Part shown: positions 1-6,266 of the stretch, piece by piece
Layout: every line of letters begins with the position of its first letter
Position numbering within the stretch: the stretch's first letter is position 1
DNA from: JABWBP01 sp964522165
GTDB lineage: Bacteria > Calditrichota > Calditrichia > RBG-13-44-9 > J075
Assembly (NCBI GenBank): GCA_964522165.1
Contig: CAZFVV010000075.1
Location: forward strand, 1-24,096
Length of the DNA: 24,096 bases
Direction of reading: 5' to 3'
The notes under the pieces: generated by a model
The model's input: the letters and a program-made list of their open reading frames with translations, nothing else
The model's database searches: none
Told to the model about the DNA's origin: nothing
Made by a program: the position numbers and the translations under genes

Positions 1-53
1 ACGATTAGGGCGGCTAGAATATCCACTATTTAACGGATTTATGCAACAATGCC
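1..53 (-). mobile_element. End of an IS903-like (IS5 family) insertion sequence, left edge
   Basis: Read on the minus strand, the element begins at 53 with GGCATTGTTGCATAAATC and runs out of the window. It matches the element end at the right edge (24018-24070) in inverted orientation, with a single difference at position 29. The terminal 18 bases agree at 16 of 18 positions with the IS903 terminal repeat GGCTTTGTTGAATAAATC as I remember it. The transposase would read leftward, outside the window. The element interrupts gajB: its first bases supply the last four codons and the stop of the truncated reading frame. No target duplication can be tested because only one flank is visible. Confidence 0.75.
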
Positions 54-458
54 GTCCTGATATTCATCAACAAAAAGCCCTGCGTATGATGTACATACAA
101 TTTGCCTAACGAATGATTTAGATAAAATTCTTGAAGCCGCTTCATATACATTACGCCAATCTTGTTGATCGGCAGGCTTCTGGTTTTGTACACCGGATGA
201 TTTTGGGAATGCAACAGCATATTTAAGAGCGAAGCCAGCTATAGTGTCAATCCGATAGAGATGGCTTGGAACATTTAGCTTTTTAAATCTGTCCTTAAGA
301 GATTTTACACCAGCATGAGTATGTGTAAGTATTAATTGACGCCCTTCTCGAAAAGTGGAAACTGACTTTGCAATCAGTTCTGTCTTTCCACAGCCCGCAG
401 GGGAAACTATAAGAGCACGCTCTTTCGTGGCAAAAACTTCATGTAAATTATCACTCAT
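39..458 (-). CDS. gajB: Gabija helicase GajB, truncated by IS insertion
   Basis: This is the N-terminal part of a UvrD/PcrA-like superfamily 1 helicase. Walker A (SPAGCGKTE) lies at about residues 19-27 and the Walker B/motif II segment FVDEYQD just before the break. Only about 135 of roughly 500 expected residues remain, so the later helicase motifs are absent. The last four codons (GIVA) and the TAA come from the end of the insertion sequence, so host coding sequence ends at 54. The ATG overlaps the gajA stop (ATGAGTGA), which implies translational coupling. In Gabija systems GajB is the nucleotide-sensing partner of GajA, and a fragment this short should be non-functional unless the remainder lies beyond the IS and the IS excises. 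The helicase type is certain. The Gabija assignment rests on the pairing with the OLD/TOPRIM gene. Confidence 0.85.
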   Translation of the reverse strand: MSDNLHEVFATKERALIVSPAGCGKTELIAKSVSTFREGRQLILTHTHAGVKSLKDRFKKLNVPSHLYRIDTIAGFALKYAVAFPKSSGVQNQKPADQQDWRNVYEAASRILSKSFVRQIVCTSYAGLFVDEYQDGIVA

Positions 459-2211
459 AAATCCATTGCTCTAATTCATTAATTTTTTGAGCCAAATTTG
501 TATGCGGAACATTTCCAAGGTCTTTGATTACTATTGCCCCCAATCTTTCACCATAATCAATCCGTTTGAACCAACAAGCTTGTTTTGCAGCTAGACCAAT
601 TGCGTTCCGTATCTGATCTTCAGAAAAACCTTCTTTTTCCCAGATGTCTAAATCTATTCCGATCTGAGTTCTATTTGTTTCTAATTTATTACAAATTGTA
701 TCAAAGATGGATTCTGTCGATCTTCTTTCACATTCTTCATCAGACAACGAAGCATCGTCATCTTTTATTCTTTCTGTTTTTATTTCAATTGCAAGTAAAA
801 CCAGAGTTTTTAAACAATTCCATGTAATATCTAATGAAAGTCGTTGCTCAATCGAAACCTTCCCATCCCAATGGATCAGTTTGACTCCTGATTTTTTCAA
901 TGTATCTACATCTGGTCTTATCTCACCAAGTTTATCAGAATCAATAAATAAACAGGTGTTGAATCCAAGACTTGCTAAATTTTGAGCTTGTTTAGGTGCT
1001 TCATCACCTCCCCCAAAAATAGGAACGGCTCCAATATATGCAAATGGCATTGCACCGTTCTCTTTCCAATATCCTTCAAGAGTTCTACAGAATCCATATT
1101 CGGTCTTTCCTTCGCATACGAGTATTTTTCTTGCTAGCATAGCCTCCGGTGTTTTCCTAATAGTAGATTGTAGTTCATTGCTAACTTGATTAATTGAAGT
1201 ATTACCTGCATGAGAACGAACAATAAATAAATGTGCAGCAGGTAATTCAACGGCTACAGTATCTGAATGAGTTGTCATAAAGACTTGTCCTGCAGAAATA
1301 TTTTCTTCAGATACAGTATTTTTCAGCATTCTTAATAGATGGCGTATTCTGTGAGGTTCTAATCCATGTTCTACTTCATCAATGAGTAGAATAGCCCCTT
1401 CCTTTAAACACGAAATTTGTAACCCTAAGATTGTTAATCGACGACTACCCAACCCACTAAGTCTAAAGGGGAATCTGCCATCATGGATTGAAACAGCTCC
1501 CATCCCTGCAAACATTGCTTTTGGATCCAGTGCAGGAGTGAAATCATATTTTGGTTTTACACCAAATAAGGCAGCAGCTTCCTTAGTTTGTCTGGCTATT
1601 TCGTTGAATTCATCAATTTCATCAAATTTTGCAACAATACGTGCTTGCCGATTTGCCTTAGTGATAATAGAATATGCATCACCTTCATCATCTGTTAGCT
1701 GAGATAGTATCGAACCACGCCCCCAAGCGAGATGTTTATCTACACTTTCTCCAAGACGGGATACACCGAGTCTCGCTCGGTCTTTTGAAGAAATTTTACG
1801 GCCATCATTATCACGGTCGTTTATCACTGTCCATTCTGGCTCGAGGGAATCATCAACTCTTAACCGAATTGATAAAACTTGTTCATCGCCGTCTTCGGGC
1901 TCATCATGAATTCCAGTTTGCACATTCCAACCGCGACTATAAAGACCAAACTTATCTTCACTTAAAAGTTCTTCTGGAAACTCACTAATCGTTACAACAA
2001 TTTCGATAGTGTTTTCTATATTACCTTGATAGAAATCTCCATCATCAAAAGGTAACGACCACCGGGGGCTTAATGTATATTCAATGGCATCCAAAATAGT
2101 TGTTTTTGTGGAATCTCCGGGTCCGATAAAACAAACAATAGGATTTGACACATTCCAGTCTAGTTTCTGAACGCCACGAAAATTACTTACGGAGAGATGT
2201 CTGATCTGCAT
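451..2211 (-). CDS. gajA: Gabija nuclease GajA, OLD-family ATPase with TOPRIM domain
   Basis: A 586-residue class 2 OLD protein, close to the usual GajA length. The N-terminal ABC-type ATPase half shows a variant Walker A, GPGDSTKTT (about 30-38, Thr in place of the usual Gly before Lys), a signature-like LSGLGSRR (251-258), Walker B LLIDEVEHG (275-283) and the H-loop TTHSD (313-317). The C-terminal TOPRIM half shows the acidic motif VCEGKTE (365-371) and the metal-binding FIDSD (422-426). GajA proteins are DNA-nicking endonucleases that act against phage together with the helicase GajB. The start is supported by GGAG seven bases upstream of the ATG. The next gene overlaps the stop by eight bases. 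Base composition is AT-rich compared with the block that follows. Class 2 OLD plus UvrD in this order is the Gabija signature, and a divergent Gabija-like pair is the main alternative. Confidence 0.9.
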   Translation of the reverse strand: MQIRHLSVSNFRGVQKLDWNVSNPIVCFIGPGDSTKTTILDAIEYTLSPRWSLPFDDGDFYQGNIENTIEIVVTISEFPEELLSEDKFGLYSRGWNVQTGIHDEPEDGDEQVLSIRLRVDDSLEPEWTVINDRDNDGRKISSKDRARLGVSRLGESVDKHLAWGRGSILSQLTDDEGDAYSIITKANRQARIVAKFDEIDEFNEIARQTKEAAALFGVKPKYDFTPALDPKAMFAGMGAVSIHDGRFPFRLSGLGSRRLTILGLQISCLKEGAILLIDEVEHGLEPHRIRHLLRMLKNTVSEENISAGQVFMTTHSDTVAVELPAAHLFIVRSHAGNTSINQVSNELQSTIRKTPEAMLARKILVCEGKTEYGFCRTLEGYWKENGAMPFAYIGAVPIFGGGDEAPKQAQNLASLGFNTCLFIDSDKLGEIRPDVDTLKKSGVKLIHWDGKVSIEQRLSLDITWNCLKTLVLLAIEIKTERIKDDDASLSDEECERRSTESIFDTICNKLETNRTQIGIDLDIWEKEGFSEDQIRNAIGLAAKQACWFKRIDYGERLGAIVIKDLGNVPHTNLAQKINELEQWIYE

Positions 2212-2227
2212 CTTCCAACTCCTGCGG

Positions 2228-2241
2228 TTTTGTTAACAAAA
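2228..2241. promoter_or_regulatory. 14-bp palindrome upstream of gajA
   Basis: A perfect palindrome, TTTTGTTAACAAAA, lies 17 bases upstream of the gajA ATG, between the candidate promoter and the Shine-Dalgarno. It would be transcribed in the leader. It could be a repressor operator or may be chance in AT-rich DNA. No regulator gene is adjacent. Confidence 0.3.
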
Positions 2242-2263
2242 GTCTATGTCAAAGAATAAATTG

Positions 2264-2292
2264 ATAATAGAATTTTTCTGTTCGGAAGGCAA
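2264..2292 (-). promoter_or_regulatory. Candidate promoter of the Gabija operon
   Basis: On the minus strand, TTGCCT (2292-2287) is followed after 17 bases by TATTAT (2269-2264). Transcription would begin shortly before the palindrome and about 50 bases ahead of gajA. The spacing and hexamers fit the general sigma-70 form, but many Bacteroidota-type promoters use a different consensus, so this is only a candidate. Confidence 0.35.
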
Positions 2293-2307
2293 TGTTTATT
2301 TATTAGC

Positions 2308-2441
2308 CACATAACACGGTGCTAACCCGGCCAAATGCACCGGCCACAAAACTACAAAAACACTGTGGGTTTGATCCTACGAAAAGCCTTGAAAAGCAAG
2401 CCCATAATGCATTTGGATCGGGTTGAGCAAAAAGTTATATG
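2308..2441. other. attC-like recombination site, copy 1
   Basis: The outer arms are CACATAAC (2308-2315) and GTTATATG (2434-2441), which pair with one mismatch. Inside them are two unpaired five-base spacers (ACGGT and AAAAA), then a long stem pairing GCTAACCCG with CGGGTTGAGC, which leaves one extrahelical base in the right arm. The stem continues through CCAAATGCA and TGCATTTGG. This order of R box, unpaired spacer, L box with an extra base and variable end is the fold of integron attC sites, and 134 bp is within their size range. The AAC and GTT triplets are present, but GTTATAT departs from GTTRRRY at the fifth base. No integrase is visible. Confidence 0.45.
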
Positions 2442-2668
2442 CCCCTGCCGGCACAGATGTTATTTATAGCACCCAACCAAAACCAATTCAAAATTACCGC
2501 TAAATTTCTATAGAAACAAGCCGGGTTTTATTGAACCACCATATAATTAAAACTCCGGTGGCTGCGTTTTTTGCAGCGACCGGAGTTCCTTGTTTTTTCC
2601 TGCGGAACATTGGGGGAGAGAGCAAAGGCTTGCAAATATATTTTTCATTTGCAAGCTTTTGCGAAGTG
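2308..2668 (-). repeat. Structured intergenic repeat, copy 1
   Basis: About 360 bp that recur at 11021-11383 with small gaps and scattered substitutions. On the minus strand it follows the T9SS gene and precedes gajA. It holds an attC-like fold (2308-2441), then a conserved linker, then two hairpins. Hairpin A pairs 2551-2559 with 2579-2587 and 2561-2565 with 2573-2577, around one G-G mismatch. Hairpin B pairs 2622-2637 with 2647-2662, sixteen pairs including one G-T. Neither hairpin has a U-run on the minus-strand side. I see no coding potential. It sits at the change from AT-rich to GC-rich DNA. Its mobility is inferred from the duplication. Confidence 0.85.
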
Positions 2669-2686
2669 CCGGAAAGCATATAGGAA

Positions 2687-5125
2687 TTATCTCAACAATG
2701 TCATTTTCCGCGTTTGAGTAAAGGACCCCGCCTGTAGCCGATAAATATAAATCCCGCTGGCCACCTTTGCCCCGTTATTATTGACGGCATCCCACTGAAT
2801 ATTATGTTCCCCGGCGGTCAGGCTGCCGGAGACCAGGCTGCGCACTTCCCGGCCGTTAATGTCGTACACCGTCAGTTTTACTTGCGCGGCTTCCGGAAGG
2901 GAAAAACGGATGGCAGTGCTCGGGTTGAAGGGGTTGGGATAGTTCTGCTCCAATTGGTACGCAGCCGGAACGCTGGTTGGTGTTGTCTCTGAAGATAACT
3001 TCGGCAATGAACCGGCATTGATCGCATTGATGATGCGCTGGGCTTCGGCAATCAGCAAATCTGCCTGCGCCTCAGTGAGCTTTTTGCCGCGCTGGGCATT
3101 GCACTGGTTGATAAAGGCATTGAGTTGGTTTAAAGCAGCCGCGGTATTGCCATTTTGAAGGCTGACAATGACACTATCCAGCTTGGCAGTCAGTGAATTT
3201 GTCATGCCCTGGGGAAGCCCCAGATCATCAACCAGTCCTATTATTTCTTCTGTTGCTTCTTCCGGCGACTGTACGGCGACAGTAACGTCATCGGTCGCTT
3301 CGCAGCCATTTTCATTGGTGACCGTGACGGTATAGGTTGTGGTTACCGCCGGTCCCGCGGTCGGATTGGCGGAAGAGGCGTCGCTCAGGCCGTCGGTAGG
3401 CGTCCATGCGATAGTGAATGCGCCGGTTCCGTTGGAGCCGGTTGGGCTACCGCCGATTGTTATAGAACTGCCCGTGAAGATGGTCGCATCCGCACCGGCG
3501 TCAGCGGTGGGGTTGGGATTGACGGTTAAATCGCCGTTGTCGGAGCCGGTGCAACTATTGGCATCGGTGACGACGACGGCATAATTTCCAGCCACAGTCC
3601 CACTAAAGCTGGCAACATTGCCGGGATTGATCGCACCACCCGGAACCGTCCAGGCGTAGCTAAAAGGCGCGGTTCCACTGGAGACATTGGCCGTAATCGT
3701 AGCGCTGCCGCCTGCGCAGGTCGAGGCGTCGGATACGGTCACGACTGGCGCAGCGCGAACAGCAACGACGACTTGATCCGTATCCGTGCCGCCGTTGCCG
3801 TCGTCCACTGTCAAATCGATCATATGCGTTCCGAGGTTGAGCGAAACCGTTGGATTTTCGCCGGTCGCAAGGGTTGTTGCACCTTCTTTCCAAGTGTACG
3901 TCAAAGGATTCGAGTCAGGATCGCTGGAAGCGGAGCCGTCGAGGATGACGTTCGCCGAACCGGTCGAGGTGCAAACGCTCTGATCCGTTCCGGCGTTTGC
4001 CGTCGGCGCCTGGTTCGGGACGTATTCAAATATATAGGCGGCCCCGGCGCTTAAACCGCTGGCGTCTTCCAGGAACGCCCCGACGATGACACGCTCGCCG
4101 CTGATCGAGACTGATTCGCCGAATTTATCATCTGCTTGTTTATCGCTGGCCTGAATTTTGGTGACTTCGCTCCATACCCCGCTGGTATTGCGCTCAAAAA
4201 TATAGGCCGCGCCGGCATTTGAACCACCCGTGTCTTCACTGCTCGCTCCGACTGTGGCGCGGTCGCCGCTGATCGAGACCGACCGGCCGAAAAAGTCAGT
4301 GGCTTCTATATCGCTCGCCTGGATTTTGGCGGCTTCGCTCCACACCCCGCTGCTGCGCTCGAAAATGTAGGCCGCCCCGGCGTCGGAACCGCCCGTGTCT
4401 TCCAGATGCGCCCCGACAATGGCGCGGTCGCCGCTGATCGAGACTGAACCGCCGAACTGGTCACTCGCTTCTTTATCGCTCGCCTGAATCTTGGCCACTT
4501 CGCTCCACACCTCGCTGCTGCGCTCGAAAATGTAGGCCGCCCCGGCGCCGAAACCGCCCGTGCTTTCCAATCTCGCCCCGACAATGGCGCGGTCGCCGCT
4601 GATCGCGACCGACTGGCCGAACCAGTCANNNNNNNNNNNNNNNNNNNNNNNNNNNNNNNNNNNNNNNNNNNNNNNNNNNNNNNNNNNNNNNNNNNNNNNN
4701 NNNNNNNNNNNNNNNNNNNNNNNNNNNNCGCTGCTGCGCTCGAAAATGTAGGCCGCCCCGGCGTTGGAACCGCCCGTGTCTTCGCCCCACGCCCCGACAA
4801 TGGCGCGGTCGCCGCTGATCGCGACCGACTGGCCGAACCAGTCATCGGCTTCTTTATCGCTCGCCTGGATTTTGGCGACTTCGCTCCACACCCCGCTGCT
4901 GCGCTCGAAAATGTAGGCCGCCCCGGCGTTGGAACCGCCCGTGTCTTCCCGATCCGCCCCGATAATGGCGCGATTTCCGTCGATCGAGATGGAAACGCCG
5001 AACTGGTCGTCGGCCTGAATATCGTTGGCCAATAATTTTTGGATTTCGGGGAATTGCGCCTGCGCCGGAACGACGGCAAACAGCGTGATGGCTATGCAAA
5101 TAATGGTTTTCGTAAGACTTCGCAT
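2687..5125 (-). CDS. Secreted FG-GAP/PKD/FIMAH protein with T9SS sorting domain
   Basis: About 812 residues as drawn, interrupted by the assembly gap. The ATG at 5125 is chosen over an upstream start at 5182 because AAAGGAG lies seven bases before it and a signal peptide (MRSLTKTIICIAITLFAVV, ending PAQAQ) follows directly. In order: five complete and one gapped 55-residue FG-GAP-like units (DxFGxSVxISGDRAIVGA... GAAYIFE), each probably a propeller blade; three PKD/Ig-like domains rich in T, D and G; a helical FIMAH-like segment (FINQCNAQRGKKLTEAQ); and a C-terminal beta sandwich with NYPNPFNPST, typical of type A sorting domains removed during type IX secretion. It is probably a surface or secreted adhesin-like protein. 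No ligand can be inferred. It is GC-rich, unlike the flanking Gabija genes. Confidence 0.85.
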   Translation of the reverse strand: MRSLTKTIICIAITLFAVVPAQAQFPEIQKLLANDIQADDQFGVSISIDGNRAIIGADREDTGGSNAGAAYIFERSSGVWSEVAKIQASDKEADDWFGQSVAISGDRAIVGAWGEDTGGSNAGAAYIFERSSXXXXXXXXXXXXXXXXXXXXXXXXXXXXXXXXXXDWFGQSVAISGDRAIVGARLESTGGFGAGAAYIFERSSEVWSEVAKIQASDKEASDQFGGSVSISGDRAIVGAHLEDTGGSDAGAAYIFERSSGVWSEAAKIQASDIEATDFFGRSVSISGDRATVGASSEDTGGSNAGAAYIFERNTSGVWSEVTKIQASDKQADDKFGESVSISGERVIVGAFLEDASGLSAGAAYIFEYVPNQAPTANAGTDQSVCTSTGSANVILDGSASSDPDSNPLTYTWKEGATTLATGENPTVSLNLGTHMIDLTVDDGNGGTDTDQVVVAVRAAPVVTVSDASTCAGGSATITANVSSGTAPFSYAWTVPGGAINPGNVASFSGTVAGNYAVVVTDANSCTGSDNGDLTVNPNPTADAGADATIFTGSSITIGGSPTGSNGTGAFTIAWTPTDGLSDASSANPTAGPAVTTTYTVTVTNENGCEATDDVTVAVQSPEEATEEIIGLVDDLGLPQGMTNSLTAKLDSVIVSLQNGNTAAALNQLNAFINQCNAQRGKKLTEAQADLLIAEAQRIINAINAGSLPKLSSETTPTSVPAAYQLEQNYPNPFNPSTAIRFSLPEAAQVKLTVYDINGREVRSLVSGSLTAGEHNIQWDAVNNNGAKVASGIYIYRLQAGSFTQTRKMTLLR
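4020..5008 (-). repeat. Tandem 165-bp coding repeats (FG-GAP units)
   Basis: Six units of 55 codons, opening with DQFG, DWFG, DWFG, DQFG, DFFG and DKFG, encode the predicted propeller. Units differ mainly in the loop between VGA and GGS. They are similar enough at DNA level to have broken the assembly in unit 2, so copy number in the real genome may be higher and may vary between strains. Confidence 0.85.
4629..4728. other. Assembly gap (100 N)
   Basis: A run of exactly 100 N inside the FG-GAP repeats, a default placeholder size. If it hides only the rest of unit 2, the true gap is 49 bases. One further unit would make it 214. The reading frame stays open through the placeholder, but this is a coincidence of its length (100 N plus two flanking bases make 34 codons). 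Confidence 0.95.
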
Positions 5126-5231
5126 GGTTTTTCTCCTTTGCGTTTTGTGGTTTGATACAGTGAATTTTACCGAAACTAACATCCGATTTTATCCCGCGTT
5201 TTGCGCTTCTACAGTCGTTTTTTCACGCCAT

Positions 5232-5579
5232 TTACCTCCTTTCGGTTGTGCCATAATCAGCAGGCCGGCATCCGTAGCGCTGCTTGAAACATCTGGCAAA
5301 AGAACCGGCGCTCTTAAAGCCGGTGCGGGCAGCAACTGCGCTGACGGTGGCGCCTTCTTCGCGCAAGAACTCCGCCGCCCGCCGCAAGCGCGCCGCCATG
5401 ATGAATTCGCTGCCATCCTGGCCGAGCAGGGTCTGCAATTTGCCGTTCAGTTGCACCCGGCTCATGCCCACTTCCTGCGCCAGGGTCTCGTTGTTGAAGC
5501 GGTTGTCCGGCAGGCGCTTTTCCACCACCGCCAACGCACGGGCCAAAAAGCGCTCTTCTTCCGAAGTTATGTTTTCCAT
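5232..5579 (-). CDS. Orphan AraC-type HTH domain protein
   Basis: 115 residues that are almost nothing but an AraC-family double helix-turn-helix: helix one around NETLAQEVGMSRVQL and helix two around TVSAVAARTGFKSAGSFARC, ending FKQRYGCRPADY. The segment aligns along its length with the C-terminal DNA-binding domain of the nearby 1418-residue hybrid sensor. Stand-alone AraC regulators normally carry a ligand-binding or receiver domain, which is missing here. Two stop codons close the frame about a dozen codons upstream of the ATG. No clear Shine-Dalgarno precedes the ATG. It is either a minimal regulator, perhaps of the T9SS gene 106 bases downstream, or the tail of a decayed hybrid sensor. 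I lean to the remnant. Confidence 0.7.
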   Translation of the reverse strand: MENITSEEERFLARALAVVEKRLPDNRFNNETLAQEVGMSRVQLNGKLQTLLGQDGSEFIMAARLRRAAEFLREEGATVSAVAARTGFKSAGSFARCFKQRYGCRPADYGTTERR

Positions 5580-5660
5580 GTGGATAGAATACGAAAAAAC
5601 GGCAGGGGGAGCCTATCACTGTGGTTGCAAAGGCTTGCGCTGTGGTTGCATTCTTACATG

Positions 5661-5736
5661 ACTAAATGGCTGCATGGTTAAATTGTTAAGTTCCCCCCAA
5701 CCATTTAACCATTCAACAATGAAGCCATTTAGCAAC
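5661..5736. repeat. TAAATGG-type iterated repeat, left of four-helix gene
   Basis: Short variants of TAAATGGCT, TTAAATTG and CATGGTTAA are repeated on both strands around a central CCCCCC. They form an imperfect palindrome (5661-5690 against 5699-5736). The same units occur on the other side of the four-helix-bundle gene. Confidence 0.7.
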
Positions 5737-5737
5737 A

Positions 5738-6115
5738 TCAAACGCTGAGTTTTTGATTGGTGTACTTGATGAGGGAGTTGATTTCTTTGGGAAGAAGGGA
5801 GAGTTGTTCGTAGATGTGGCTGTACTCATCGGGCTTTAAGAGGTTGCGCACTTTTGATTTTTCATTCCAATCGAAAGATTCTTTCACAGAGCCGAAGCTG
5901 TACCGGTAAAACTTGATTTTATCCTTTTTATGATACCTTCTGAAACCCTCGGCAATATTTGCTGATACCGAATCGACAGCTTCAACAAACTGAGTGCCGA
6001 CCGTCGTCTTTGCAAAATAACCCCACTTGACCACAATATCCCAGACATAATTTGATAGGTAAAATGCAATTTTGTAGGCTGAGATGTCGTTGAGGGTGAG
6101 GTATTTCTGTTCCAT
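5738..6115 (-). CDS. Four-helix bundle protein (23S rRNA intervening-sequence family)
   Basis: 125 residues with the family core SANIAEGFRR (about 51-60) and the following KFYRYSFGSVKES. The predicted structure is all helix. The family (PF05635/TIGR02436) was first found in intervening sequences of 23S rRNA, but most members, like this one, are outside rRNA. The molecular role of stand-alone copies is not known. Related bundles act as accessory proteins of diversity-generating reverse transcriptases, and no reverse transcriptase is seen here. The gene is flanked on both sides by TAAATGG-type repeats, so gene plus repeats may move as a unit. Start: ATG at 6115 with only a weak AGGT upstream. 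Confidence 0.85.
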   Translation of the reverse strand: MEQKYLTLNDISAYKIAFYLSNYVWDIVVKWGYFAKTTVGTQFVEAVDSVSANIAEGFRRYHKKDKIKFYRYSFGSVKESFDWNEKSKVRNLLKPDEYSHIYEQLSLLPKEINSLIKYTNQKLSV

Positions 6116-6120
6116 GATTT

Positions 6121-6266
6121 GACCTATTGTTTTTATTGTTCTATTGTTTCATTGTTAAATTGCTGCATGATTAAATTGTTATATGGCTGAGAATCGTTGA
6201 GTTGGTTAGCAATTTAGCCATGAAGCAACTTAACAATGTAACCATTTAGCCATTTAACCATTTAGA
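6121..6266. repeat. TAAATGG-type iterated repeat, right of four-helix gene
   Basis: About 145 bp built from variants of ATTGTTAAATTG, ATGGCTAAATGG and CATTTAACCATTTAG. The two halves form a large imperfect palindrome around 6185-6200. The repeat runs into the 3' end of the hybrid sensor gene, so the last codons of that gene (KWLNG, stop) are made of repeat sequence. Confidence 0.75.

Noticed and set aside
2551..2587. Hairpin A as an intrinsic terminator for the T9SS gene
   Set aside because: The run of T follows on the plus strand, not on the minus strand where the gene is read. The same hairpin recurs at 11268-11293 as part of the larger repeat.
4306..5079. Minus-strand open frame of 257 codons in another phase of the FG-GAP repeats
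   Set aside because: It is a repetitive, Arg/Ser/Ala-rich shadow created by the tandem repeats and the GC-rich DNA; the true frame gives FG-GAP units with a signal peptide.
5126..5182. Upstream start for the T9SS protein
   Set aside because: It would add 19 residues ahead of a clear signal peptide and would read through the AAAGGAG that serves the ATG at 5125.
5025..5681. Long plus-strand open frame of 218 codons
   Set aside because: It lies opposite the T9SS gene start and the AraC domain, whose protein patterns are clear, and it has no recognisable domain or start signal.
5738..6115. Part of a diversity-generating retroelement
   Set aside because: The four-helix protein is related in fold to the accessory protein of such elements, but no reverse transcriptase or template/variable repeat pair is present.
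5661..6266. CRISPR array or iteron origin in the TAAATGG repeats
   Set aside because: Units are short, variable and unevenly spaced with no unique spacers, there are no cas genes and no replication initiator gene.
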